Source: QHVT01 sp036389275
GTDB lineage: Bacteria; Acidobacteriota; Thermoanaerobaculia; Gp7-AA8
Assembly: GCA_036389275.1 (NCBI GenBank)
Contig: DASVQE010000080.1
Span: forward strand, 1-64,000
Direction: 5' to 3'
Length of the DNA: 64,000 nt
In this document: one piece after another, positions 17,207 to 25,762 of the stretch
How positions within the stretch are numbered: position 1 is the stretch's first letter
How the letters are laid out: the number at the start of each line of letters is the position of its first letter
Position numbers and translations under genes: made by a program
Notes under the pieces: generated by a model
What the model was told of the DNA's origin: nothing
Seen by the model: only the letters and a program-made list of their open reading frames with translations
The model's database searches: none

Positions 17207-17893
17207 TCACTGTGCGAGCGGTATCCGCTGCGTGATGTCGGGCGGGAAACCGACGAAGCCGATCTCCACCGACTCGATGCCGATGCGCCGGAGGATGAAC
17301 TTCCCTTCGATCACTTCGCCGATGCGCGCGTTGACGATCTCTCCTTCGCGCGTAAACGTCGCGATCGGAGCCTGCTGCCGGCCGAAGATGCCGATGAATT
17401 TGTAGTTGAACTGCGGCGGGACGGGCGGCGGAGGCGGCGGCGGAATCTCCGCGCCGCTCTCGCACGCGGTGCCGATGCCGTCGCGGTCGATGTCCTGCTG
17501 GTCGGGGTTGACCACGCTCACGCAGTTGTCCCGGAAGTCCGGAATTCCGTCTTTGTCCTGGTCGGGCGGCGGCGGAGGCGGCTGCTGTGGAGGCGGCGGC
17601 GGCGGCGGCGGCGGCTCCTTGTACGCGAAGAGGTTCCGGTCGCTGCGATAGCTGCCGCTGGCCGCGTCGAGCAGATCGAGACGCACCGGCTCGACGCCCG
17701 GCGTCGCCGCGGCGCGCTGCTGCGCCGGACGCGGCGGACCGCCCGCGGGCGCCTCGCCCTCGAGATCTCCGGCGCCGCGCGCCGGTGCCGCCGCCGGCGC
17801 CGAAGTCTCCGGCGCGGCGAACGTGTAGATCGCGAATGCACCGATCAGAATCAGTGCGGCGACGGTCCAGGTCTTCCAGTTCGTCCAGTTCAT
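17207..17893 (-). CDS. PilP/GspC-like periplasmic linker protein with thrombospondin-3-like motif
   Basis: About 228 residues. One N-terminal membrane helix (WTVAALILIGAFAIYTFAA), a YRSDRNLFAYKEPPPP stretch typical of PilP/GspC-like linkers, then two long polyproline tracts flanking DQDKDGIPDFRDNC and DIDRDGIGTAC, which match Ca2+-binding thrombospondin type-3 repeats. The C-terminus (FNYKFIGIFGRQQAPIATFTREGEIVNARIGEVIEGKFILRRIG) is the beta homology-region fold that contacts the secretin in PilP/GspC. Gene order (between PilO-like and the secretin) supports this role. The start is ATG 17893, sharing one base with the pilO stop. The TSP3 insert is unusual for this family. Confidence 0.75.
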   Translation of the reverse strand: MNWTNWKTWTVAALILIGAFAIYTFAAPETSAPAAAPARGAGDLEGEAPAGGPPRPAQQRAAATPGVEPVRLDLLDAASGSYRSDRNLFAYKEPPPPPPPPPQQPPPPPPDQDKDGIPDFRDNCVSVVNPDQQDIDRDGIGTACESGAEIPPPPPPPVPPQFNYKFIGIFGRQQAPIATFTREGEIVNARIGEVIEGKFILRRIGIESVEIGFVGFPPDITQRIPLAQ

Positions 17894-18489
17894 CACAACT
17901 GTTGGCCCGCGTCCGCCGCGGCGTCTCGGAAAAGCGTCTTCAGGTGGATCGTGAGCGAGAGATTCTGTCCTTCGCGCGCGGTCAGGCCGATGCTGTCGAT
18001 GATCACGAACTGCCGCGAGAGCTCGAGCAGGTTGATCAGGCGCCGCACGTTGCCGTACGTCCCTTCGACGGAGAAGGCGATGCCCACTTCGTTCGCGCCG
18101 ACCGAGGCCTGACGTCCGCGTCCGGATACGCTCTGCACCTCGACCGCTTTCTGGTCGAAGGCGTACGCCGGCGGCTCGAGGTTGCTGGCCACGGCCAGAT
18201 GTTTCACTTCGCCGATGAGCGCCGTCAACCGCTCCGCGCGCGTGGCCCAGTGATGATCGTAGATCTCCGCGACGTCGCTCTCGACGCGCTTGTAGCTCTG
18301 CAGCGTCGCCTCGGCCTGCAGCCGCGCCGCGCGCGCCTCGTTGAGCTGCGCCTGCGCCGCCGCCTTCCGTTCGTCGAGCTCGTCGAGACGGCTCTGGTAG
18401 CGCACGCGATAGGTGAAGAAGAAGAGCGTGTTCGCGGCGAGCAGCACGCCGAGGATGAGCAGCAGGATCCGCTTCTCGCGCCAGATCAT
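17893..18489 (-). CDS. pilO: PilO-like inner-membrane assembly protein
   Basis: 198 residues: one N-terminal membrane helix (ILLLILGVLLAANTLFFFTY), a coiled coil (about 30-70), then a ferredoxin-like periplasmic domain with FSVEGTYGNVRRLINLLELSRQFVIIDSIGL, the PilO/GspM pattern. In the family it pairs with PilN and joins PilM to PilP and the secretin. Its start overlaps the pilN stop by four bases (ATGA), and its stop shares a base with the PilP-like start, indicating translational coupling through the block. Confidence 0.85.
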   Translation of the reverse strand: MIWREKRILLLILGVLLAANTLFFFTYRVRYQSRLDELDERKAAAQAQLNEARAARLQAEATLQSYKRVESDVAEIYDHHWATRAERLTALIGEVKHLAVASNLEPPAYAFDQKAVEVQSVSGRGRQASVGANEVGIAFSVEGTYGNVRRLINLLELSRQFVIIDSIGLTAREGQNLSLTIHLKTLFRDAAADAGQQL

Positions 18490-19085
18490 CGCTGCACGCT
18501 CCGCGCGGGAACCGCGGACGCCGGCCGCACTTCCGGATGGTAGATCGCGGTCAGGCCGAAGCTGTAGGTCTCGCCCTGTTTGGTCTCGCTGGTCGGGAAC
18601 GGGTTGGCGAAGCGCGGATCGAGATTCATCCGGTTGATCGTGGTGATCATGCCGTCGGCCGACTTCGACTCGAGCTGCAGCGAGAGCGTGATGTTGCCGT
18701 TCTTGTCGAACGCCGGCGCCACCGAAACCAGCCGCACGTCGTCGGCCAGGATCGACTCGAGCTCGTCGAGGAGCGAGCTCCAGGAGAAGGCGCGCTCGGC
18801 GAGCTTGGCGTTGATGAAGCGCGTCTGCGAGTCGAGCCGCGCCACGTCGAACGCGGCCAGCCGGCGGCGCGTCGCTTCGTCGCGCTCGCGCTCCTGCCGC
18901 GCCTGCGATTCCAGCGCGCCGATCTGCGCGCGCGTGTTCTGCGTCTCGTGCACGTACTTGTAATACGTGTCGATGTTGTTGAGCATCAGGAAAGCGGTCA
19001 GCAGCGACATCACGACCACCACCGCGTACACCGGTTTGTAGTCGCGGTACGGCCGCGCGGCGAGGTTCAGATGGATCGGTCTCAC
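18486..19085 (-). CDS. pilN: PilN-like inner-membrane assembly protein
   Basis: 199 residues from GTG 19085. The N-terminus RPIHLNLAARPYRD is the PilN signature that docks in the PilM groove, followed by a membrane helix (VYAVVVVMSLLTAFLML), a coiled coil and a PilN/GspL periplasmic domain (WSSLLDELESILADDVRLVSVAP). The GTG start makes a four-base GTGA overlap with the pilM stop and puts the PilM-binding motif at the very N-terminus, as in the family; an upstream ATG at 19106 would add seven unlikely residues. Confidence 0.85.
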   Translation of the reverse strand: MRPIHLNLAARPYRDYKPVYAVVVVMSLLTAFLMLNNIDTYYKYVHETQNTRAQIGALESQARQERERDEATRRRLAAFDVARLDSQTRFINAKLAERAFSWSSLLDELESILADDVRLVSVAPAFDKNGNITLSLQLESKSADGMITTINRMNLDPRFANPFPTSETKQGETYSFGLTAIYHPEVRPASAVPARSVQR

Positions 19086-19978
19086 CCGGTGAATACTCCT
19101 GTGCACGCGGTGAGCTCGGCGTCGAGCCCCGTCACCTCGGCCGGCACCGCCTCGGCGTAGTCGCGCAGCACGATCGGCCGCACCGGCGTGCGGAACTCCG
19201 TGGCCAGCGTGTCGCGAATGGCGCCGTCGGCGCGCACGCCGGCGACGTAGCAGTGCGCGAACGTGTCGACGCTCAGCGAGTCGCGCAGATAATTTGCGGA
19301 AAGACGGATTTCCTGCTCTACGGTCCGGTCGCGGCTCAGGTTGCGCGAGCGGATGAAGAGCGGCTGCGAGCCGCGGAAGACGGCCGTGGTGAAGTCTTCG
19401 TCGCGCAGGTAGACGAAGAGGCGGTCGGCGTTCGTGTCGCTCTCGCGCACCGTGATCGCATTCCAGATGTTGAGCCCGAGCGGCTCGATCAGGATGACGT
19501 CAAAGCCGGCCGCGGCGAAGAGCCGCTCGATCGACGACAGCGTCGCTTCCATCGCCGACAGCGCCAGCACCTTCACGCCCTGCGCGTTGCGCGAGAGCAG
19601 CGTGTAGGTGACGCGCAACTGGTCGGGCGGGATCGGGAGCGTGCGCTTGAGGCTCCAGCGCACGACTTCGAGCGCTTCACCGTCGCGCTCCGGCAGCGAC
19701 GGCAGCTCGAGGATGTTGATGCGGAACCAGGAGTCGGGCAGCAGCAGCGAGACTTTGTCCCACCGTCCCGTTTCCATCCGCAGGCGCCGCAGCGCCTCGG
19801 CCACGGCGCTCTCGTTCGCGAGCTGCGGCGTGACCATCGACGGCGTGAACGTGCCGGAGGCGATGCGGTACGTCTTCGCCTGCAGGACGCGCGGTCCCGT
19901 CTTGCCGCGGCCGAGGCGCGCGTGCAGCAGGCCGTCCGTATCGAGGACGACGACGTCGGGTGGAAAAGAGCGCGCCAT
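19082..19978 (-). CDS. pilM: PilM/GspL-type actin-like assembly protein
   Basis: 298 residues, cytoplasmic, of the actin-like ATPase fold used by PilM and the GspL N-terminus. Seen: VVVLDTDGLLHARLGRG (first phosphate loop region), LLLPDSWFRINILELPSLPERDGEALEVVRWSLKRTLPIPPDQLRV (PilM 1C-like subdomain), ALSAMEATLSSIERLFAAAGFDVILIEP, and the later SRNLSRDRTVEQEIRLSANYLRDSL. It is somewhat shorter and more diverged than classic PilM, so nucleotide binding is not certain. It links the GspE ATPase side to PilN. Confidence 0.8.
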   Translation of the reverse strand: MARSFPPDVVVLDTDGLLHARLGRGKTGPRVLQAKTYRIASGTFTPSMVTPQLANESAVAEALRRLRMETGRWDKVSLLLPDSWFRINILELPSLPERDGEALEVVRWSLKRTLPIPPDQLRVTYTLLSRNAQGVKVLALSAMEATLSSIERLFAAAGFDVILIEPLGLNIWNAITVRESDTNADRLFVYLRDEDFTTAVFRGSQPLFIRSRNLSRDRTVEQEIRLSANYLRDSLSVDTFAHCYVAGVRADGAIRDTLATEFRTPVRPIVLRDYAEAVPAEVTGLDAELTACTGVFTG

Positions 19979-19991
19979 CAGATTGCCTGCC

Positions 19992-21626
19992 TCAGTCGAC
20001 GAAGGTGACCTTGTTGATCTCGCGAAGCGTGGTCGTTCCCTCGGCCACCTTCAGCAGCGCCGACTCGCGGAGGAACGTCATGCCTTCCTCCTTCGCGGCC
20101 TTCTTGATCTCCGAAGCAGGACGGCGGTCGAGAATCATGCCTCGAATACGATCCGAAAGGTCGAGAAGTTCCGAGATCGCCGCGCGGCCGTGGAAGCCGG
20201 TGCCGTTGCACTCGAGGCATCCCGCGCCTTCGTAGAACGTCGTGCCGCGGTAGTCGCTCGGGTCAAGTCCGGAGTCGATGAAGAACGAGTCCTGATACTT
20301 CACCTCGCGCTTGCAGTGATCGCAGATGCGGCGCACCAGGCGCTGCGCGAGCACGCAGTTGAGCGCGGAGACGAAGTTGTAGAGATCGACCTTCATGTTC
20401 AGGAAGCGGCCGAGCACGTCGACGACGTTGTTCGCGTGCACGGTGGTGAAGACGAGGTGGCCGGTCAGCGCCGACTGCACGGCGATCTGCGCCGTCTCTT
20501 CGTCGCGGATCTCGCCGACCATGATCTTGTCGGGGTCGTGGCGCAGGATCGAGCGGAGTCCGCGCGCGAACGTCAGACCCTTCTTCTCGTTGACCGGAAT
20601 CTGGGTGATGCCGCGGAGCTGATACTCGACCGGGTCTTCGATGGTGATGATCTTGTCTTCCGGCGACTGGATCTCGGAGAGCGCCGCGTAGAGCGTGGTG
20701 GTCTTGCCGGAGCCGGTGGGGCCGGTGACGAGCACCATGCCGTACGGTTCCTTGATGAACTTGCGGAAGCGGGCCAGCATGGCCTGGTCGAAGCCGAGGA
20801 TGTCGAGGCGGAGGTTCTTGAACTCCTTCGACATCGACTCCTTGTCGAGGATACGGATGACCGAGTCTTCGCCGTGCGCGGTCGGGACCACCGAGACGCG
20901 GAAGTCGATGGTGCGGCCGGTGATGCGGAGCTTGAAGCGGCCGTCCTGCGGGATGCGCTTCTCGGCGATGTCGAGCTCCGACATGATCTTGATGCGGGAG
21001 ATGATCGTGGAGTGGTGGCGTTTGTCGATCGGATCGAGCGCCTCGTAGAGCACGCCGTCGATGCGGTACTTGACCACCACTTCGTTGTCGCGCGTCTCGA
21101 TGTGAATGTCGGAGGCGCGGCGCTGGATTGCATTGAACACAATGGAGTCGACCAGCTTGATGATGGGCGACGAGTCCTGCTGCGTGATCGAGTCGATGGT
21201 CAGCGTCTCTTCGCCGTCCTCGTTCTCGTTGACGAGCTGCATGCGGAAGCCTTCGGTGGCTTCGTCGAGAACGCGCTGCGTCGACTCCGACTTTTGCAGC
21301 TTGTCGCGGATCGCGGCGGGCGAGGCGACTTTGACTTTCAGCGGCGCGCCGAGGAGCAGCTCGAGCTCGTCGAGCTTGAGCACGTCGGTCGGGTCGCCGA
21401 CGACCACGGAGATGCGGCCGTCCTCGCGATGCTCGGGCAGGAACTGATAGCGGATCATCAGGTCCAGCGGGATGTCGCGGAAGAGCTGGTGGTCGATCTG
21501 GAAGTGATCGAGCTCCACGAACGGGAAGCCGTACTCGTCGGCCAGACGGCGCGCGCGCGCCGCTTCACCCGTCGGGTCGGCAGCGGCGGCGTTCTTGTAC
21601 AGCGTGCGATTCGGATCAGCAACCAT
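19992..21626 (-). CDS. gspE: Secretion/pilus assembly ATPase GspE/PilB
   Basis: 544 residues. Hexameric ATPase that drives pseudopilus assembly from the cytoplasm. Domains: N1E-like (about 1-110, FVELDHFQIDHQLFRDIP), N2E with RASDIHIETRDNEVVVKYRIDG, and the C-terminal RecA-like domain with Walker A GPTGSGKTTT, Asp box EDPVEYQLRGITQIPVN, Walker B (DPDKIMVGEIRD) and His box (TGHLVFTTVHAN). A four-Cys zinc site is present (CDHC ... CLEC). All catalytic motifs are intact. The start ATG at 21626 is 12 bases from the end of gspF. Confidence 0.93.
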   Translation of the reverse strand: MVADPNRTLYKNAAAADPTGEAARARRLADEYGFPFVELDHFQIDHQLFRDIPLDLMIRYQFLPEHREDGRISVVVGDPTDVLKLDELELLLGAPLKVKVASPAAIRDKLQKSESTQRVLDEATEGFRMQLVNENEDGEETLTIDSITQQDSSPIIKLVDSIVFNAIQRRASDIHIETRDNEVVVKYRIDGVLYEALDPIDKRHHSTIISRIKIMSELDIAEKRIPQDGRFKLRITGRTIDFRVSVVPTAHGEDSVIRILDKESMSKEFKNLRLDILGFDQAMLARFRKFIKEPYGMVLVTGPTGSGKTTTLYAALSEIQSPEDKIITIEDPVEYQLRGITQIPVNEKKGLTFARGLRSILRHDPDKIMVGEIRDEETAQIAVQSALTGHLVFTTVHANNVVDVLGRFLNMKVDLYNFVSALNCVLAQRLVRRICDHCKREVKYQDSFFIDSGLDPSDYRGTTFYEGAGCLECNGTGFHGRAAISELLDLSDRIRGMILDRRPASEIKKAAKEEGMTFLRESALLKVAEGTTTLREINKVTFVD

Positions 21627-21638
21627 AAGTGCGCACCG

Positions 21639-22850
21639 TTACCCTTGTTGCCCGACGGTGGAGAGGCGGAACAGCGGCAAGTAAAACGCGTACAGCAGGA
21701 CCGCGATGACTCCGCCCATGAATACGAGGATGATCGGCTCGATGGCCGCCACCATGCGGGAGAGCCTGGCCTCGATTTCCTCGTCGTAGAACTCGCTCAC
21801 GTTGGCGAGCATTTCCGTGAGCGCGCCGGTCGATTCGCCCACCTTGATCATCTCCACGGCCAGGTCGCTCATCACGCCGGTGGCATCGAGCGAGCGCCAC
21901 AGCGGCTCTCCTTCGCGCACGTTCTGCACGATCGAGTAGACCTTGGTGGCCATGAGCTGGTTGGTGATCGATTGCGAGGCGATCTCGATGGCCGGCACCA
22001 TCGGCGTGCCGCCGGCCAGCAGCGTGCCGAGGGACTGCGTGAACTGCATGATGGCGAAGCGGTGCAGCACGCCGCCGACGAACGGGATGCGCAGCTTGAA
22101 GCGGTCCCACAGGATCCGCCCGCTGCTGTTGATCCAGCGGTTGAGCAGGAAGATGGTCGTGGCCACCGCGACGAGGGTGAGGATGATGTTCGCGCGCAGC
22201 GTCGTGGCGATGTTGATCATGAGCTGCGTGAACCACGGCAGCTCGGCGCCGAAGCCGGCGAAGAACTCGGCGAACTTCGGGATGACGAAGGTGATCATCA
22301 CGAACACCATGGCCGAGGAGAGCGTCACCAGGATGACCGGATAGACCAGCGCGCCGACGACTTTCTTGCGCAGGTTCACGATCATCTTCTGGTAGCGCAG
22401 GAAGCGCTTGAGCACTCCTTCGAGATCGCCCGAGCGCTCGCCGGCGCGGAGCGACGTGGCGTAGATCGGCGGGAACATGTCGCCGTAGGAGGCGAAGGCG
22501 TCCGAGAGCGCGACGCCGGAGGTGATCTTCTCGCGGATCTCGGAGAGCACCTCGCGGAAGCGCGGGTTCTTCTGCCGCTCGAGCATGATGTCGAACGACT
22601 GCACGATCGGCAGGCCGGCGCGCACGAGCGCGAGCAGCTCCTGGTTGAAGAGGAGGAAGCGGTCGGTGGAGATGACCTTGCCGACGCGCGGCATCACGTC
22701 GCGTACGCTCAGCGCGCCGCGCTTCGCTTCGAAGACGTGCATCCCCATGCGGCGCATCTCGTCCTGCGCCGCGCGCATGGACGCCGCGCGTACGTGGCGC
22801 TCGACCACTTCTCCGTCCGGGGTTCCGACTCTCAGGATGAACTCGGGCAT
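21639..22850 (-). CDS. gspF: Inner-membrane platform protein GspF/PilC
   Basis: 403 residues with two GspF domains and three membrane segments (about 170-190, 220-240 and 375-395). Seen: FNQELLALVRAGLPIVQSFDIML, LRAGERSGDLEGVLKRF, and in the second repeat FTQSLGTLLAGGTPMVPAIEIA and MIKVGESTGALTEMLANVSEFYDEEIE, the duplicated family signatures. It anchors the GspE ATPase and extrudes pseudopilins. Length is normal. The gene lies 12 bases before gspE and 100 bases after the first pseudopilin gene. Confidence 0.93.
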   Translation of the reverse strand: MPEFILRVGTPDGEVVERHVRAASMRAAQDEMRRMGMHVFEAKRGALSVRDVMPRVGKVISTDRFLLFNQELLALVRAGLPIVQSFDIMLERQKNPRFREVLSEIREKITSGVALSDAFASYGDMFPPIYATSLRAGERSGDLEGVLKRFLRYQKMIVNLRKKVVGALVYPVILVTLSSAMVFVMITFVIPKFAEFFAGFGAELPWFTQLMINIATTLRANIILTLVAVATTIFLLNRWINSSGRILWDRFKLRIPFVGGVLHRFAIMQFTQSLGTLLAGGTPMVPAIEIASQSITNQLMATKVYSIVQNVREGEPLWRSLDATGVMSDLAVEMIKVGESTGALTEMLANVSEFYDEEIEARLSRMVAAIEPIILVFMGGVIAVLLYAFYLPLFRLSTVGQQG

Positions 22851-22950
22851 CTTGTTCGGGGCTTTCGCCTGCCTCGAATTGGACGCGTTGCCAGGGGAAA
22901 CGTTTCGAGGCGGCTTCCTGATAACTCGCTGACCGCAGAAGCGATTCCGC

Positions 22951-23538
22951 TCATACGCCCTCGCGCCAGCGGAGGCCGTCCCACCGCAGCACGTCGACGT
23001 TGGCGGTGTGCCCCTGCACCCGGATGATGGTGACGTGCTTGCCGTCGGTCAGCACGACCGAGCCGTTGGTGGCCTCGCCCACGGATGAGAACGAGCAGAG
23101 CATCGACGAGTTGAACCGCACCGGCAGCCGCAGCGAGAGCAGCTTCCCATTGGCCGGATCGGGCACCGCCGCGGCCGGCACGCCGATCCGCACCGGCGGA
23201 TGCTGAAACAGCCGCGCCTGTTCGAGGAGCTTGTCGACCCCCCGATTGATGTCGTCGTTGCGCACCCCGTCGCCGTCGCCATCCTCGTACACCGTCCACG
23301 ACCATTCGTCGTCGCCGACCGGCCGAAAGCGGATGGCCACGTTGCAGTTGTGGGCAATGGCCAGCATCCGCACCCGCTGAAACAACGCCCGCAGCTCCGA
23401 TACCCCGGCCACCAGCGCAATCGACCGCCGCGCCCCATCGATCGCCGAGCTCCCGATCAGCCCGATCCAGGCAATGACCACCATCGCCACCACCAACTCC
23501 AACATCGACTGCCCACGTTCTCTCCATCTCTTGTCCAT
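22951..23538 (-). CDS. Pseudopilin, GspH-like
   Basis: 195 residues. Leader MDKRWRERG then QSMLELVVAMVVIAWIGLIG: the cleavage Gly and Glu5 are present but the mature chain would start with Gln rather than Phe/Met. The downstream pattern (ELRALFQRVRMLAIAHNCNVAIRF, then a beta-rich half with SSMLCSFSSVGEATNGSVVLTDGKHV) is that of GspH/FimT-like minor pseudopilins. It is the first gene of the 11-gene operon, so the operon promoter should lie upstream of 23538. Confidence 0.75.
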   Translation of the reverse strand: MDKRWRERGQSMLELVVAMVVIAWIGLIGSSAIDGARRSIALVAGVSELRALFQRVRMLAIAHNCNVAIRFRPVGDDEWSWTVYEDGDGDGVRNDDINRGVDKLLEQARLFQHPPVRIGVPAAAVPDPANGKLLSLRLPVRFNSSMLCSFSSVGEATNGSVVLTDGKHVTIIRVQGHTANVDVLRWDGLRWREGV

Positions 23539-23983
23539 ACGCTCCTCCGGCAGCCGGAGAGAGCGAGCGGCATGAAGAGACCGCTATCACACGTAAACCC
23601 TTGCAGCGGAAGGACGTGTGGATTTCAGGAGAGGCGGAGGAGTGTCAAAAAAGTTGGCGCTTATCCCTTTCACAAACCCAAGAGGCGCCGGAGTTGGCCG
23701 GAGATGGCCGAAGATCGCCGGGAGGTGCTCGGGGCAGGAAACAAAGGCGCGCCGCGTCTGCAGCGTTTCAGCTCTTTTCGCGACCGCCGGCTTCACTCCG
23801 CTCGCGGTGTGTTGCCATCCTTCGAGATCGTCACGAGGACGCGCTTGCGAGCTGTCAGCGTCGGCCCTCTTCGCGGCGTTGCCTTTCGCGTGAGGTGCGC
23901 GGTGGCGGTCAGGTTCGAAGCCATGCCTGCCGCCACAACGGAGCTGAAGAGAAGAGGCCTAGTGCTGGTGCGGCGCAAGCGAC
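23539..23983. other. Stretch without a supportable gene
   Basis: About 445 bases between the pseudopilin start and the sigma-factor relic. Small reading frames exist in several frames, but none resembles a protein family. Short imperfect direct repeats around GGCCGGAGA lie at about 23691-23730. The region should contain the promoter of the minus-strand secretion operon; no clear -35/-10 pair could be picked by eye. Confidence 0.4.
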
Positions 23984-24336
23984 GTGCGCGATGATCGCAA
24001 TATCGCGCTCCGCGTCGAAGTCCTCGCCGCGCAACGGACTTCGCTGTTGTGGCGCGAGATTCTCGAGTTACCGCAGGGCAGCGCAGCGCGCTGCTGCTGA
24101 ATCTGCGCGACGGCGACGGCCGCAACGCACTCCTGCTCTTAATCCTCGTGAACGCGGCGCCCTTCGACGAGATCGCGGCGGCGCTGGAGATGACGACCGA
24201 AGCACTGACGGCCATCTGGAACGACCTGCCGATCGACGATCTGACGATTGCGGAGATGCTCGGCGCGACGCGGCAGCAGGTCATGAACCTGCGCAAATCG
24301 GCGCGGGAGCGACTGACGAGGCGATTGAAGCGATGA
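23984..24336 (+). pseudogene. Relic of a sigma-70-like factor (region 4 half, frameshifted)
   Basis: The second frame from 24049 encodes GQRSALLLNLRDGDGRNALL ... WNDLPIDDLTIAEMLGATRQQVMNLRKSARERL, the C-terminal, region-4-like half of a sigma-factor-like family I recall from Acidobacteriota. The homologous stretch just before it (VRDDRNIALRVEVLAAQRTSLLWREILELP) is in another frame, which stops at TGA 24098, so a frameshift lies at about 24070-24097. An in-frame stop at 23960 and no recognisable region 2 upstream mean the N-terminal half is gone. Alternative: a short intact 95-residue DNA-binding protein starting at GTG 24049. The stop overlaps the next gene by four bases. Confidence 0.5.
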
Positions 24337-24512
24337 GCAGAGACGAGCGCCTGATGGTCGGCCAGGCCGAAAAGCTGCGGCGCGGCGAGCTGACGAGCGG
24401 CGAGGCCGCGACGGCGATCGCGCACTTCGAACGCTGCGCCGCGTGCCGGGTAAGCTGGGAGCGAGTCGGCGGCAGCCGTTCGCCGCTGGACGAGCCGCTC
24501 CAGCTTCCGTAA
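24333..24512 (+). CDS. Small zinc-finger (ZAS-like) protein
   Basis: 59 residues starting with ATGA overlap at the end of the sigma-factor relic. HFERCAACRVSWE near residues 31-43 is an H-x3-C-x2-C pattern, the zinc motif of anti-sigma factors (ZAS/zf-HC2). No membrane segment follows. The pairing of a sigma-like gene with a coupled ZAS-like gene suggests a former sigma/anti-sigma pair. With the sigma partner broken, this gene may be decaying too. The 131 bases after it, up to 24643, show no gene. Confidence 0.5.
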   Translation: MSRDERLMVGQAEKLRRGELTSGEAATAIAHFERCAACRVSWERVGGSRSPLDEPLQLP

Positions 24513-24643
24513 CGCGCCGCCTTCGCATGCTGCGCACGCCGCGGCGGCGCTCCCGCGGCAATGCGCGCAAGGCCATACGTGCGTAGGTAGGGATTTCTGC
24601 CTCTCCGTCACTCCTCTGTTGAACCCATCGGAGAAGATGACAA

Positions 24644-25762
24644 ATGCGACCCGTCGATAAAGGGGTCGGGGGAGGGTACGTGCCTCCCCCGAATCTGTCG
24701 TGGCAGCGCTACAACTCGAAAGGCGGACAGACGCCGGCCTGGACCGCGCTGTCTGCCGTCACCGGGAGCACGAGCGATCCGCTCGTGCTCACGCTCACGA
24801 ATGCGCTGCAGCTGGCGCTGAACGTGAAGGTCGGCGTCACCACCGGCGGTTACGCGACTGCGGCCGCGGCCGCAGTCCGCGACAAGGCGACGGACGTCTA
24901 CAAGACCGCCTCCGGTCCGCTAGCCACAGCCATCGGGACGTTCTGCTCATTCTGCGAGACGTCGGTGCCGAACCTGCTCGAGGTCGAGCACGTCGCGAAC
25001 AAGGCCAACTACCCCACGTACATGACCGCGTGGGAGAACTTCGTCCTGGCGTGCAGCCCTTGCAACAGCAGGAAAGGAGACGATCCGCTCCGCGCGGTGG
25101 CTGCGCAGTTCCCTCCGCCGCCCGCCCTCGATCCAAATAGCGCCAGCGACGCTGCGTTTTACGATCGGATCCGGCAGCAGTACGCCTGGCCCGACTGGTG
25201 GGACGGCACGTTCCAGTTCTTCTGGATCGACTTTCAGATGTCCGCGGACAACGGGGCGACGTGGGAATCGATGACGTACGCCGACGCCGCCGATCTCGAA
25301 GACAACTATCTCGTCGGATCCGATCTGAACCAGCGGCGGGTGTGGGCCAATCTCCGCCACGACGGCATCCTTTATTACAACGTCCCCGTCGCTGTCGTGG
25401 TGCAGCCGTGGGGTGCCAATCTCGTTGGCTTGTGCGGCTTGAATGAGCCGGGCCTTTCGCCGAACCTCACGTACGACCGCCGGATGTTCAACCGCACCCT
25501 GGCGTGGTTCACGATTCTCGACACGATGCGGCCGCTGATGCAGATCACGGACGAGGACCAATTCCTGCGTCTGTGGCCGTTGATTCAATACAGCTCGGTC
25601 GCGAACGGCTTCTGGTCATTGTGGGTAACGCTCCTCAGCCAGTACAACGATTTCGACCAGCCGCCGCATAGTCTCGGCTATTGGTTGTACGGTGATCCGA
25701 ACGCCGCCACGTTTTATCCCGGAACCAAGACAAACAACATTCAACTGCCGCCGCGACAGTGA
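24644..25762 (+). CDS. HNH-type protein (372 aa), first of a paralogous pair
   Basis: 372 residues, no signal peptide. An HNH-like zinc module at about 103-155: CSFC, then VEHV, then NFVLACSPCNSRKGDDP, matching the C-x2-C / EH / N / C-x2-C-N-x2-KG layout of HNH nucleases. The rest (IDFQMSADNGATWESM, GFWSLWVTLLSQY near 330) is unfamiliar. The C-terminal GFWS-W-T motif recurs in the next gene (GFWSVWLTVF), so the two are divergent duplicates. ATG 24644 is preceded by GGAG. The stop shares one base with the next start (TGATG), so they are coupled. A nuclease role is inferred from the motif; targets are unknown. Confidence 0.65.
   Translation: MRPVDKGVGGGYVPPPNLSWQRYNSKGGQTPAWTALSAVTGSTSDPLVLTLTNALQLALNVKVGVTTGGYATAAAAAVRDKATDVYKTASGPLATAIGTFCSFCETSVPNLLEVEHVANKANYPTYMTAWENFVLACSPCNSRKGDDPLRAVAAQFPPPPALDPNSASDAAFYDRIRQQYAWPDWWDGTFQFFWIDFQMSADNGATWESMTYADAADLEDNYLVGSDLNQRRVWANLRHDGILYYNVPVAVVVQPWGANLVGLCGLNEPGLSPNLTYDRRMFNRTLAWFTILDTMRPLMQITDEDQFLRLWPLIQYSSVANGFWSLWVTLLSQYNDFDQPPHSLGYWLYGDPNAATFYPGTKTNNIQLPPRQ

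Noticed and set aside
19608..23027. 1,139-residue plus-strand open frame
   Set aside because: It is antisense to PilM, GspE and GspF and consists of charged low-complexity runs; a shadow frame.
23618..23893. 91-residue plus-strand open frame
   Set aside because: No start signal, no family pattern and unlike neighbouring codon use; treated as non-coding.
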